Shown here: one piece after another, positions 36,535-45,843 of the stretch | Layout of the letters: each line of letters opens with the position of its first letter | How positions within the stretch are numbered: position 1 is the stretch's first letter | Assembly (NCBI GenBank): GCA_024742835.1 | Contig: JANSXS010000001.1 | Location: 62,001 to 126,000 of the forward strand | Source: Paracoccaceae bacterium | Lineage (GTDB): Bacteria > Pseudomonadota > Alphaproteobacteria > Rhodobacterales > Rhodobacteraceae | Direction of reading: 5' to 3' | Length of the DNA stretch: 64,000 bases | Notes under the pieces: generated by a model | Databases searched by the model: none | Told to the model about the DNA's origin: nothing | The model's input: the letters and a program-made list of their open reading frames with translations, nothing else | Program-made: the position numbers and the translations under genes

Positions 36535-39177
36535 TCAGAAGTTCAGCGAGATATCGCGATGCTCGGCGCTGCACGATGCCACGAAGAGCGCCTGTTCGCG
36601 GGGCAGGCGCGGCTGCTGGCGCAGACCGATCGTGTCCCGAATGCCCTCGTCATAGGTGCGCAGGCCAGGCAGCAGGTCATCCTCGGCGCGGCTGCGCCAG
36701 GCAACCTCGGCGGTAAGGATGGCTTGCGCCTCGGCGATGTTTTCCAGTGCCTCGTCCACATCGGGTGTGCGCGCGTCGATCTTGCGGCGCGCATCGGACA
36801 ACAGGCTGCGGATGTCACCCGCACCCGCCACATCGCCCACAAGGCGTTCGACCGTCTTGAATCGCTCCTCGGCTGTGTCGGCGTCCATACCCCGTGCATC
36901 GGCGGCCAGCGCGTCGATCTGGGCCTCAAGCGCGGCGAGCTTGTCGGCATCGCCGATGATCTCTTGCAGCTCTTCGATCGGTTTATAAGCCTGATCGACC
37001 GTGCGCCGATACATGCCACGCGCCCGACGGTCCTGCGCGGTGAGCTGGCCATAGGCTGTCTGGACCTCTTCCCAGCCATCAGGGATTTGTGCCAGCAGCG
37101 CGTCGCGCTCTTCCTCCATCTCTGCCCTGCGCTCGCGCTGCGCGTCGGTGTCGCCGAAACCGCGTTCAATCGCTGTGTCCAGATCGGCGATCTGGCTTGA
37201 CAGGCGGCGTGCGTCACGCTGCAAGGCCCGCACGACCGTATGCTGCGGACGGTAGTCCACCGCCTTGTCGGCCAGCTCGTCCTTCAGGGTTTCGATTTCG
37301 TCCATCAGGGTGAAGGCTTCGCGCGACTTTTCGATGCTGTCGCGGAAATCATCCTGAAGATTTTCGGGCAGGTAAGACACGTTCAGCGATGCCGCCCGGT
37401 CAATGGCTGCCTTGATCTCATCGCCGTTCTGCGCAAATTCCTGTGCCACGTAGTTTTCCACGCAATATTGCAGCGCCGGGTTGATCGGCGGTGGCGCGGT
37501 ATCCGCCGTCAGCGAACTTCGCATCGGCAGGTAGTTCACCAAGGGCGGATAGGACGCCACAATGAACAGGGCCACGATCTGCAAGGCGATGAATGGCAGC
37601 ACACCGATATAGATCTGGATCGTCTTGACGGCCTTGGACGCAACGCCGCGCAGATAGAACAGCGCAAAGCCGAAAGGCGGTGTCAGGAACGAGGTCTGGA
37701 TGTTCAGACCGATCATCACACCCAGCCACACAGCGGTGATGTTCGCCTCAGGGTCGGCCAGCAGGATCGGAGCCACGATCGGCACCACGACCACGGCGAT
37801 CTCGATGAAGTCAAGAAAGAAGCCAAGAATGAAGATGACCAGCATGACGATGGCGAACTTGGTCCAGAAACCGCCGGGCAGACCTTCGAGAAAATGCTTG
37901 ACCAGTTCCTCGCCGCCAAAGGCGCGGAAGGCCGCTGTCAGCATCGCGGCACCCAGCAGGATGATAAAGACCAGTGCCGTTGTCTTGGCGGTGTCCACCA
38001 TAACGCCGATCAGCGCGCCGTTGTTGAAATAGGCACGGAAACCGCTCCAGACCACGGAAACCATGGTGAGGCCCACGCCGAAGCTGGCCAGACGAATGGC
38101 AAACAGATCTTCGGCGTTGCGGATGTTCTGCACGTTCGGGCTGTAATTCGACAACACATAGGTGATGACCCCGAGCCCCAGGAGCGCCAGAACAGCGGGC
38201 ACGTATCGCAGGCGTCCGCCCGGATGCAGGCGGTATCCGGCCATGACAAGCGCACCGACCGCGCCGATCGCCCCGGCCTGGTTCACGGTGGCGATGCCGC
38301 CGATGATGGAGCCCAGAACCAGAACGATCAGGGCAAGCGGCGGGAACATGGCAATAAAGACCTGCCCCATGAATTTGAAGTCGTACCCGCCCTCAAACGG
38401 CACAGCCGGGGCAAGTTTTGGCCGGATCAGCGCAACTGCGAGAATAAAGACGATATAAAGCCCGACAAGCACGAGGCCCGGCACCAGCGCGCCGAGGAAC
38501 ATGTCGCCCGCACTGGTTGAGACCACGCCGAATTCCGACGGCATGACGATCTCGCCGGTGACTTCCTTGTACAGATCCTGACGCGCCTGCCCTGCCTGAT
38601 CCACGGCGGATGAAAGCTGATCCGCCAGAATGATCAGCACGATGGAGGGCGGGATGATCTGCCCCAACGTGCCGGAAGAGGCGATGATGCCTGACGACAA
38701 GGAGTTGGAATAGCCGTTGCGCATCATGGCGGGCAGCGAGATCAGGCCCATGGCGACCACGGTCGCGCCTACGATACCCGTCGTGGCGGCCAGCAGCGCG
38801 CCCACGACAACGACCGAGATCCCCAGACCGCCGGGGATCGGCCCGAACAGTTGCGCCATCGTCACCAGCAGGTCTTCGGCGATCTTGGAGCGCTGAAGCA
38901 TGATGCCCATGAAGATGAACAGCGGAATCGCGATCAGCGTATCGCGTTCAGGCTCCCAATAGACCCCGCGCAAATTCGTGACACCCGCGCTGAGCCATTG
39001 AGAGGGCCCACCGGACTCGAAAAACGCGTCGGTGTCGCCTGTAAAGAGATACCCTGCACCCGCTGCGGCCAGAATGGTGATGATCGCCGCACCGGGAAGC
39101 GAGAAGGCAACCGGATAGCCGGAGCCGAGCGCGCCGGCCATGATGACGATCAGAAGGAGGAGAAAAAATAGTTCCAT
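36535..39177 (-). CDS. TRAP transporter large permease (DctM/TakM-like) with coiled-coil extension
   Basis: 880 aa, about twice the usual 430. Residues 1-560 are the DctM membrane domain (PGGLGISVVVVGALLAATTGIVGATVV; SSGTLGQIIPPSIVLIILADQ; the second-half IGLNIQTSFLTPPFGFALFYLRG), with an insertion of two extra helices near residues 310-385 (RYVPAVLALLGLGVITYVLS; LASFGVGLTMVSVVWSGF). After TM end near LPMRSSLT, about 310 residues of mostly charged helical sequence follow (DEIETLKDELADKAVD; RRLSSQIADLDTAIERG; LAALEAQIDALAADARG), a likely coiled coil. It transports an organic acid with the DctQ and DctP partners encoded upstream. The extension's function is unknown. Confidence 0.92.
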   Translation of the reverse strand: MELFFLLLLIVIMAGALGSGYPVAFSLPGAAIITILAAAGAGYLFTGDTDAFFESGGPSQWLSAGVTNLRGVYWEPERDTLIAIPLFIFMGIMLQRSKIAEDLLVTMAQLFGPIPGGLGISVVVVGALLAATTGIVGATVVAMGLISLPAMMRNGYSNSLSSGIIASSGTLGQIIPPSIVLIILADQLSSAVDQAGQARQDLYKEVTGEIVMPSEFGVVSTSAGDMFLGALVPGLVLVGLYIVFILAVALIRPKLAPAVPFEGGYDFKFMGQVFIAMFPPLALIVLVLGSIIGGIATVNQAGAIGAVGALVMAGYRLHPGGRLRYVPAVLALLGLGVITYVLSNYSPNVQNIRNAEDLFAIRLASFGVGLTMVSVVWSGFRAYFNNGALIGVMVDTAKTTALVFIILLGAAMLTAAFRAFGGEELVKHFLEGLPGGFWTKFAIVMLVIFILGFFLDFIEIAVVVVPIVAPILLADPEANITAVWLGVMIGLNIQTSFLTPPFGFALFYLRGVASKAVKTIQIYIGVLPFIALQIVALFIVASYPPLVNYLPMRSSLTADTAPPPINPALQYCVENYVAQEFAQNGDEIKAAIDRAASLNVSYLPENLQDDFRDSIEKSREAFTLMDEIETLKDELADKAVDYRPQHTVVRALQRDARRLSSQIADLDTAIERGFGDTDAQRERRAEMEEERDALLAQIPDGWEEVQTAYGQLTAQDRRARGMYRRTVDQAYKPIEELQEIIGDADKLAALEAQIDALAADARGMDADTAEERFKTVERLVGDVAGAGDIRSLLSDARRKIDARTPDVDEALENIAEAQAILTAEVAWRSRAEDDLLPGLRTYDEGIRDTIGLRQQPRLPREQALFVASCSAEHRDISLNF

Positions 39178-39195
39178 CGGGCTGACCTGCTCTTT

Positions 39196-40164
39196 TTACA
39201 TCACGTCGGCGTGCGTCACGCGCGCGCCGGGTTCACCGCGTTTGTCGGCGATGGATTCAAGGAACTGGGCGATGAACTGGATCATCATGGTGACCGCGAA
39301 AACGCCCAGAAAGCCTGCCATGAAGTATTTCACGTAAAGGCCAAAGCCCGATTGCGTGACCTCGAACACAAGGATCGGGCCGACAATGGCGCTGGATGAG
39401 CCGCCAAAGCCGATGATCAGGATCGTCCAGCACAAGAGCATCCCCAGCAGGATGGACCCGACCGCGTTGACCTTGCCTTGGGTCTTGCGGCGCATGCCCG
39501 CGTAGAACAGGTCGACCCGCACATGCCCGTCCTCCAGCAGCGTGTAGGCCGACGCGAACAGGAACAGCGCCCCATACCAGAAGCGTACAAGATCGGCCAT
39601 GAAGGCCTGCTCATAGGAAAAGACAAAGCGGCTGATCACGATCAGCAATTCCGCCAAGACCACGAGCAGCGCGAGCCAGATGAACCCGAGCGACCGGGTC
39701 ACAGAAGCGATCAGGATGCCAAGTGCCACCAGCGGGAGGTGAAAATACATGCCGCGAAATACCGCGCGGCCCAGGTTGCCTGCAAGCTCACTGCCGACCA
39801 ACGCCTCAAGCGAGCCGTTGACGCGCAGGAACGAGACAAGCGCATCGCCAAGTCCGACTAGAACGACGACCCAGAAAGCCGCGCGCACCAAAAAGGTGTT
39901 GATGCCTGTGATGCGCGCCGCGTCTTCACGCAGGGTCGTTCCGGGCGTTCGGTTCACGCTGACAAGCGCCGCGGTGACGGTCAGGACGTAAATCGCGATT
40001 TGCAAGGCTGACTTCATGCCGCCACCTGACAAAATCGCCATGACGCCCGGGAAGTCGAACCAGAATTTCAGAATGGCGTTGACCAGAAACGCGGTCATCA
40101 CAGCCAGCATGACCCAAGCGAAAGAGCGCGAAACCAAGGCTGGCGCGCCATACGTATCCGACAT
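39196..40164 (-). CDS. TRAP transporter small permease (DctQ/TakQ-like), extended
   Basis: 322 aa against the usual 160-200. The C-terminal part has the DctQ features (FLFASAYTLLEDGHVRVDLFY, then four-helix pattern). The N-terminal 150 residues add about four helices (SFAWVMLAVMTAFLVNAI; SALQIAIYVLTVTAALVSV; FLVRAAFWVVVLVGLGDAL). The start at 40164 (MSDTYGAPAL) is preceded by GGGGGGAATCCGG. It lies 18 bases upstream of the large subunit. Together with the large subunit it forms the membrane complex. Confidence 0.9.
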   Translation of the reverse strand: MSDTYGAPALVSRSFAWVMLAVMTAFLVNAILKFWFDFPGVMAILSGGGMKSALQIAIYVLTVTAALVSVNRTPGTTLREDAARITGINTFLVRAAFWVVVLVGLGDALVSFLRVNGSLEALVGSELAGNLGRAVFRGMYFHLPLVALGILIASVTRSLGFIWLALLVVLAELLIVISRFVFSYEQAFMADLVRFWYGALFLFASAYTLLEDGHVRVDLFYAGMRRKTQGKVNAVGSILLGMLLCWTILIIGFGGSSSAIVGPILVFEVTQSGFGLYVKYFMAGFLGVFAVTMMIQFIAQFLESIADKRGEPGARVTHADVM

Positions 40165-40206
40165 CCGGATTCCCCCCTGATTGGTTTCTCGAAACTCTAT
40201 ATGTGG

Positions 40207-40235
40207 ATCGGGCCAGATTGACAATCTGGCCCGAT
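40207..40235 (-). terminator. Perfect hairpin between TRAP binding-protein and permease genes
   Basis: ATCGGGCCAGATT (40207-40219) and its exact complement (40223-40235) flank a 3-base loop. No T-tract. It probably stabilises the upstream binding-protein mRNA or attenuates read-through to the permeases. Confidence 0.75.
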
Positions 40236-40276
40236 CACGGCCGGCATGGTTTCAGCCGACGATCCGGTATCTCGGT

Positions 40277-41359
40277 TTATATGCCGAGGAAACGGTTCCG
40301 CTTGGCGACATAGGGCGCATCGGAATAGTTGGTCCAGACACCCACGTTGTTGCGTGCCGCAAGGAAGCTGTCGATGATCTCTTTTGCAAGCGCACTGTGA
40401 TCGCGGGTCTCTTCGATCACTTCGGTGGCCGCTTCGCCGAACGCCTCGTAGACATCGTCGTTGAACTCGCGCAGCTCGACACCATACTCGTTGATCAGGC
40501 GGTTGAGGTAGATGCCGTTCTGATAGTTCGTCTCGGCCGGCTGCCTCGCGTTCTCTTCTGCACAGGCCACGGTGATGATGAGCTTGTCGCTCTCGCTGAG
40601 ATTCGACCAGAAGTTGGCATTCATGCCAAGGCTGACCTGGCTTGCGGGCTCGTGCATACCGGGCCAGTAGTAGTACTGCGCAGCTTCATAGAGCTTGAGG
40701 AAGAAGTCGTTCCACGGACCCACCCATTCGGTTGCGTCAATGGCACCCGAGACCAGGTTTTCGTAGATCTGGCCACCCGGCAGGGACACGGGCGACGCGC
40801 CGACCTTCGACATAACATCGCCGCCAAGACCGGGAATACGCATCTTGAGACCCTTGAGGTCCTCGGGCGAGTTGATTTCCTTGTTGAACCAGCCGCCCAT
40901 CTGAAGGCCGGTGTTGCCGCAAGGAATACCCTTGATGCCGAATTCTGCGCCGATCTTGTCGAGCAGGGCCTGACCGCCGCCAAACTTCATCCACGCGTCA
41001 ATCTCGGTGTAGGTCAGGCCGAACGGTACGGCGGTGAACGGTGCCCAACCGGGGTGCTTGCCCTTCCAGTAGTAGTCTGTGCCGATATAGGCATCCGCGT
41101 TGCCAGAGGCGACCTCGTCAAAGCTGTCGAACGCACCGACGCGCTCGCCGGCGGCGAAATACTGAACCGCGATGCGGCCCGCTGTCAGTTCCTCGATGCG
41201 GGCGGCCACGCGCTGTGCGCTGGTGCCTAGGCCGGGAAAGTCACGGCCCCATGTTGACACTATGACCATGTCGATACGGTCTTGCGCGATGGCCGGTGCC
41301 GCCAGTGCGGACGCCGCCGCGCCGCCGGTGGCGACCTTCAGAAACTTACGTCTTTCCAT
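40277..41359 (-). CDS. TRAP transporter substrate-binding protein (DctP family, TakP-like)
   Basis: 360 aa. Export signal MERRKFLKVATGGAAASALAAPAIAQ with a twin-arginine pair; mature start DRIDMVIVSTWGRDFPGLGT. TakP-like features are ATEWVGPWNDFFLKLYEAAQYYYWPGMHEP and PFGLTYTEIDAWMKFGG. Relatives bind 2-oxoacids such as pyruvate as a dimer with a cation, and a similar ligand is likely. Start 41359 chosen because AAGGAGG lies 9 bases upstream; the ATG three codons earlier is too close to it. Confidence 0.9.
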   Translation of the reverse strand: MERRKFLKVATGGAAASALAAPAIAQDRIDMVIVSTWGRDFPGLGTSAQRVAARIEELTAGRIAVQYFAAGERVGAFDSFDEVASGNADAYIGTDYYWKGKHPGWAPFTAVPFGLTYTEIDAWMKFGGGQALLDKIGAEFGIKGIPCGNTGLQMGGWFNKEINSPEDLKGLKMRIPGLGGDVMSKVGASPVSLPGGQIYENLVSGAIDATEWVGPWNDFFLKLYEAAQYYYWPGMHEPASQVSLGMNANFWSNLSESDKLIITVACAEENARQPAETNYQNGIYLNRLINEYGVELREFNDDVYEAFGEAATEVIEETRDHSALAKEIIDSFLAARNNVGVWTNYSDAPYVAKRNRFLGI

Positions 41360-41790
41360 TGAGTTCATCCTCCTTGTTGACCCTGTCGTTGCCGACGTAG
41401 CGTAAGGTAGGCAGTTTTTTCTCTTCGCCCACATTTTTCCACGACGCCAGCTTTGCAGTCTGTCGGGGCGCACCTGCCGAGAACAGGCCCGAGCGACACA
41501 CGCTGCGCGAACTTGGAGCGTCAGGCGGGCCAGCTTGCAAGAGCAGATTGCAAGAAAGATTAAAAAATAGGCATAAATGCGGCCGCCAAAGCCCTTATGT
41601 TGAAAATATAGACGTTAATTGCCTGTCAGGATAGCCATCGCAAAGCTAAGGCGAGGCCCTTGGGTGGTCTTCCCGTGTGTTTCGCCATCTCTAAAGACAC
41701 GGGTTTGTTCAAAAGACCGGCACGGCAGGATTTACTAAGACCAACGGATAAGGCACAGACCCGGGATCCCGGAAAGAAGGAAATCGTGAC
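41360..41790. other. Divergent intergenic region, TRAP operon / GGT-like gene
   Basis: 431 bases between divergent genes. It must hold two promoters. It contains two TTGCAAGA direct repeats (about 41535 and 41550) and an A/T-rich patch at 41557-41625. No additional gene is convincing here. Confidence 0.5.
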
Positions 41791-43374
41791 GTGATCGAAA
41801 CAGCTTTTGGCCTGCGCAGCGCCTTCACCGCCCCACACCGTCTTGCCACCAAGGCCGGTGCGGATGTGCTGGAATCCGGCGGCAGTGCGATCGAGGCGAT
41901 GGTCGCTGCGGCTGCTACCATTGCCGTGGTTTACCCGCATATGAACGGGATCGGCGGCGATGGGTTCTGGCTGATCAAGCGGCCGGGTCAGGCGCCGGTG
42001 GGTGTGTTCGCCTGCGGCCAGGCGGCTGGGCTGGCGACGCCGGAATGGTATGCTGATCAGGGTTTTACCATGGCCTTGCCGTCGCGTGGCGGGCTTGCCG
42101 CGCTGACCGTGCCCGGCACGATCGGCGGTTGGGGCCGGGCGCTGTCGCTGGTTGAGGGCGGGCATCGCCCGCTGGCAGAGCTTTTGGCACCCGCGATTCG
42201 CTATGCCCGTGACGGCATCGCCGTGACCCGCAATCAGTCGGCCACGACGCGCGAGAAACTTGACGGTCTGGCGGATGTGCCGGGCTTTGCCGAGGCGTTT
42301 CTTGTTTCGGGCAAGGTGCCCGAGACCGGCAGCCCGTTACGCCAGACCATGCTGGCCGAGACGCTGGCGCGTCTGGCCGAGGCGGGGCTGGAGGATTTCT
42401 ATAGCGGCGATCTGGCGGCGACCCATGCCGCGTTTCTTGAGCGTGCGGGCAGCCCGCTGCGGGCCGCCGACTTTGCCGACTATGCCGCCCGTCAGGTCAC
42501 GCCGCTGACCATCCAGACCCGGCAGGGTCAGCTTTACAACATGATCCCGCCGACCCAAGGCATGGCCGCGCTTGGCATTCTTGGCACGTTCGACCGTCTG
42601 GGCGTCGAAAAGGGAGAGACATTCGCCCACTGGCACGGGCTGGTCGAATCCACCAAGCAGGCCTTTATCACCCGCAACAGCGAACTGGGTGACGAACGCA
42701 TGATGCGCCAGCCCGCGCAGGAGTTCCTCACGGATGCCGAGCTAGACCGCATGGCGGGTGAGGTGGACATGACCCGCGCCGCGCCGTGGCCGCATGATCC
42801 GGTGCCGGGTGACACCATCTGGATGGGTGCCGCCGATGCCGATGGCACGGTTGTCAGCTTTATCCAAAGCGTGTTCTGGGAATTCGGATCGGGTCTGACC
42901 TGCCCGGAAACGGGTGTCTTCTTCCAGAACCGTGGCGCGGGCTTTTCTTTGAAACCCGGCCCCAACCAGCTTGCCCCCGGCAAGCACCCGTTCCATACGC
43001 TGATCCCCGGTATGGCGGAACTTAATGACGGGCGGGTGTTTTCCTATGGCACCATGGGCGGCGAGGGCCAGCCCCAGACACAGGCCGCCGTGTTCAGCCG
43101 CTACGCGATGTTCGGCCAGCCCCTGCAACAAGCGGTCAGCGCGCCCCGGTGGCTTTTGGGCAAGACATGGGGCGACAGCACCGACAGTCTCAAGATAGAG
43201 GCCAACGCCGACCCCGCGCTGGTGCAAAGCCTTCGCGATGCAGGCCACGATATCGAATTGCTGGACCCGTTCTCCAGCCTTGCGGGCCACGCGGGCGGGG
43301 TGGTGCGCCACGCTGACGGGCGCACCGAGGCGGCCAGCGATCCGCGGAGCGATGGTGTGTCCTTCGCGGAATAA
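41791..43374 (+). CDS. Gamma-glutamyltransferase-family hydrolase (oxamate-amidohydrolase-like)
   Basis: 527 aa Ntn-hydrolase. GGT-type opening FGLRSAFTAPHRLATKAGADVLESGG, oxyanion region AVVYPHMNGIGGDGFWLI, and the autoprocessing nucleophile Thr342 (PGDTIWMGAADADGTV). The variant HMNGIGGDGFWLI and the absence of a signal peptide fit the cytoplasmic HpxW/oxamate-amidohydrolase branch better than periplasmic glutathione-degrading GGT. Starts with GTG at 41791 after GAAGGAAATC. It is divergent from the 2-oxoacid-type TRAP operon. HpxW would connect to purine breakdown encoded elsewhere in the window, but that is inference. Confidence 0.8.
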   Translation: MIETAFGLRSAFTAPHRLATKAGADVLESGGSAIEAMVAAAATIAVVYPHMNGIGGDGFWLIKRPGQAPVGVFACGQAAGLATPEWYADQGFTMALPSRGGLAALTVPGTIGGWGRALSLVEGGHRPLAELLAPAIRYARDGIAVTRNQSATTREKLDGLADVPGFAEAFLVSGKVPETGSPLRQTMLAETLARLAEAGLEDFYSGDLAATHAAFLERAGSPLRAADFADYAARQVTPLTIQTRQGQLYNMIPPTQGMAALGILGTFDRLGVEKGETFAHWHGLVESTKQAFITRNSELGDERMMRQPAQEFLTDAELDRMAGEVDMTRAAPWPHDPVPGDTIWMGAADADGTVVSFIQSVFWEFGSGLTCPETGVFFQNRGAGFSLKPGPNQLAPGKHPFHTLIPGMAELNDGRVFSYGTMGGEGQPQTQAAVFSRYAMFGQPLQQAVSAPRWLLGKTWGDSTDSLKIEANADPALVQSLRDAGHDIELLDPFSSLAGHAGGVVRHADGRTEAASDPRSDGVSFAE

Positions 43375-43381
43375 CAACGGC

Positions 43382-43413
43382 CCGCGCCCTCTTTTGGTGG
43401 GGGCGCGGCTTTT
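43382..43413. terminator. Bidirectional terminator between convergent genes
   Basis: CCGCGCCC (43382-43389) pairs with GGGCGCGG (43401-43408); CTTTTG follows on the plus strand. It separates the GGT-like gene (stop 43374) from the convergent MscS gene (stop 43415). Confidence 0.65.
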
Positions 43414-43414
43414 G

Positions 43415-45736
43415 TCACTCGCCCCGGCTGGTCGCGGCCTCATCAGAGGCCGCGTCACCCATCGTCACCTCCTTGGCATCCGACAGATCGCCCTTCAGAC
43501 GTGGTGCCTTTGATGGGGCGTCTTTCGTGTCGCCGAAATAGATCGTCTGATGTGGGAACGGGATTTCGATGTCGCGAGCATCGAAAATACGCTTGAGAAT
43601 GCCGTTATAGGCCCGGCCCACGCCCCATTGCTGGCCCGGTACCGTCTTGATCCGCGCCCGCAGCACCACCGCGCTGTCGCCAAAGCTGTTCAGCCCGAAC
43701 CATTCCAGATCCCCCAGAAGCAAGGGGCGTTGATCGGGATCGCGGCGCAGCTCTTCGTAGGCGTCGAACATGGCTTGCTGCGCCTTTTCGATATCCTCGC
43801 CATAGGCCACGCCCATGTCGCACACGAAATAGGAAAAATCGCGCATGAAGTTCGACACCATATCGACGGACGAAAACGGAATGATGTGGAAGGTGCCTTG
43901 CAGGTCGCGCAGCGACACCGAGCGCACGGTCAGTTTTTCGACCGTGCCGGTGGTTCCGGCAACGGTGACCACGTCACCCACATTGATCGCGTTCTCGAAC
44001 TGGATGAACACGCCGGTGATGATGTCCTGTACGAATTTCTGCGCGCCGAAACCGATGGCCAGACCCAGCACACCCGCCGAAGCCAGAAGCGGCCCGATAT
44101 CCAGACCGATTTCCGACAGGGTCAGCATCAGCGTCAGCACCAGAAGCGCGATGGTCACGGCATTGCGCAACAGCGTCAGCAATGTCGTCTCGCGCGAGGT
44201 GGGCGCGGTGCCGTAATCGGGGTTGAGCTTGTAATCCACCCACGAATTCAGCGCGAGCCAGATGATCGCGGCAACCGCCAGTATGCCGACCACGGACATC
44301 AGCGTGCCCGAAAAAGAGATGCCTGCGGCCGAAGACAGCCAGCCGCCCACATCCACGAGATGGATCACATCCAGCGTATAAGCCACTACCGCCAGCGCCA
44401 CGAGGCTGCGCAACACGGTCAGGATCTTGGGCACGATACTGTTCAGACGCGGCTCCAGCAGGGGGATCTTGCGGCGCAGATCCTCGGGCAGGCGCACACC
44501 CGCGCGCAGCGATTTGCCGATGGTTCTGATCACCAGCGATGCCAGAAGCGCGGCAAGCACCACCTTGCCTGATCCGATCAGGTAGTCGACCACCACATGG
44601 GTCGGGCGCGATACCACCAGAAAGAACATGAAGACCAGATAGCCAAGCATGACCCAGTGCCATGTCCGGGTAAGGGTGCCAAGCACTCCGCCCAACCGTT
44701 GCCTGTCGTCGCGCGGATCGTCGGTTTCCGCGTCGTCGTGCTGGGCTGTCAGGCGGCGCGCGATCCAGTTGGCAACGGCCTCGCGGTGGCGGATCACCAG
44801 CACGATCAGGTAGATCAGCACGAATACCGACAACAGCGCCGAAACCCCAAGCCCCGCCGCGAAAGAGGCGTTGCGATTAATGATCGGCACCACCAGAAGT
44901 TGGCCGTAACCAAGCACGCTGACCAGCAGGCTGGCATGTCGGTTCAAACGTCCGGCGGCATGGTTCGACAGATTGATCAGCCGCAGACCGCCCGTGCTTG
45001 GGGAAATGACGGCCCGAATGGCCACCTTGACCAGTTCGACCAGCAGGAACGCATTGAGGTACAGCGCCTGCCGGAACCCGATCTGCGCATAATCCCCCAG
45101 CGCCAGCAGCGTGATCGCATAGCCAAGCGCCCAGGCGAGCAGCACGATCATCACATCCAGAGCCGTCGAGCCCAGAAAAAGAAAGACGGACCGCAGGATA
45201 TTCGAATCCGAGGCCCGTGCGCCCAGATGTTGAAAGACCGGGCGCAGCACCCGGCGCAGTGTCAGGTAGACCGCGACGGTGATCACGATCACCAGGGCAA
45301 GCTCTTTGAAGCTGTCCATCAGCACGATCAGCTCCGCGCCGGACAGGCCATCAAAAACACTGCCGCTTCTTTTGATGGCCTGCGTCACCGAGGCAAAGCC
45401 CTCGGCTAGTTCCTGTGCGATGTTTTGCGTGATTTCTGCCACCTGCGCCCCGATCGTGGGTGCCCGCGCGGGCTGAGAAGAAACCCCAGCCGCCGTGTCG
45501 CCGTCTGGCGCGCGCTGGCCCGCCTGTTCAAGGGCGGCGATAAAGGAGTCCCGCGCGGCATCATCGCGCAGCACCTCCAGCAGGGCCTCTATCGGTGCTG
45601 CGGCAAACGCGTCTGCGCCTGTTTCACCGCCGTCTTGCGCGTTTCCGCCATGCGGGATCAGCATCATCGCGGCCAGAACGACCGCCAGCATGGCGCGTGC
45701 GACGGACAGCCAGACGGAAGGACGGGATAAAGACAT
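43415..45736 (-). CDS. MscS-family mechanosensitive channel (large, YbiO/MscK-like)
   Basis: 773 aa. Signal peptide (MSLSRPSVWLSVARAMLAVVLAAMML region) and a 100-residue periplasmic part, then about ten helices, then the MscS core: pore helix GPLLASAGVLGLAIGFGAQKFVQDIITGVF, beta domain FENAINVGDVVTVAGTTGTVEKLTVRSVSLRD and C-terminal IPFPHQTIYFGD. It relieves hypo-osmotic stress. Start at 45736 follows AAAGAGGTTTACCG; an ATG at 45778 gives 14 extra residues but lacks a ribosome site. A repeat element lies directly upstream at 45777-45843. Confidence 0.92.
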   Translation of the reverse strand: MSLSRPSVWLSVARAMLAVVLAAMMLIPHGGNAQDGGETGADAFAAAPIEALLEVLRDDAARDSFIAALEQAGQRAPDGDTAAGVSSQPARAPTIGAQVAEITQNIAQELAEGFASVTQAIKRSGSVFDGLSGAELIVLMDSFKELALVIVITVAVYLTLRRVLRPVFQHLGARASDSNILRSVFLFLGSTALDVMIVLLAWALGYAITLLALGDYAQIGFRQALYLNAFLLVELVKVAIRAVISPSTGGLRLINLSNHAAGRLNRHASLLVSVLGYGQLLVVPIINRNASFAAGLGVSALLSVFVLIYLIVLVIRHREAVANWIARRLTAQHDDAETDDPRDDRQRLGGVLGTLTRTWHWVMLGYLVFMFFLVVSRPTHVVVDYLIGSGKVVLAALLASLVIRTIGKSLRAGVRLPEDLRRKIPLLEPRLNSIVPKILTVLRSLVALAVVAYTLDVIHLVDVGGWLSSAAGISFSGTLMSVVGILAVAAIIWLALNSWVDYKLNPDYGTAPTSRETTLLTLLRNAVTIALLVLTLMLTLSEIGLDIGPLLASAGVLGLAIGFGAQKFVQDIITGVFIQFENAINVGDVVTVAGTTGTVEKLTVRSVSLRDLQGTFHIIPFSSVDMVSNFMRDFSYFVCDMGVAYGEDIEKAQQAMFDAYEELRRDPDQRPLLLGDLEWFGLNSFGDSAVVLRARIKTVPGQQWGVGRAYNGILKRIFDARDIEIPFPHQTIYFGDTKDAPSKAPRLKGDLSDAKEVTMGDAASDEAATSRGE

Positions 45737-45776
45737 CGGTAAACCTCTTTTCGGGGCGGGCAGCGTCATGGCCACC

Positions 45777-45843
45777 AAAGCGTTTCACCCGAAACCCGAG
45801 ACAGCGGTGACAGGCCGTGTTTCAGGTTTTCGCGCAACGCCTT
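45777..45843. repeat. Repeat element related to the 20146-20255 unit
   Basis: Starts AAAGCGTTTCACCCGAAACC and ends in the imperfect inverse GGTTTTCGCGCAACGCCTT; 67 bases. It shares the AAAGCGTTTC terminus and the CAGGTTTTCGCG arm with the element at 20146-20255 (there CAGGTTTTTCGCG). Located in the 5' region of the MscS gene. Confidence 0.5.
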
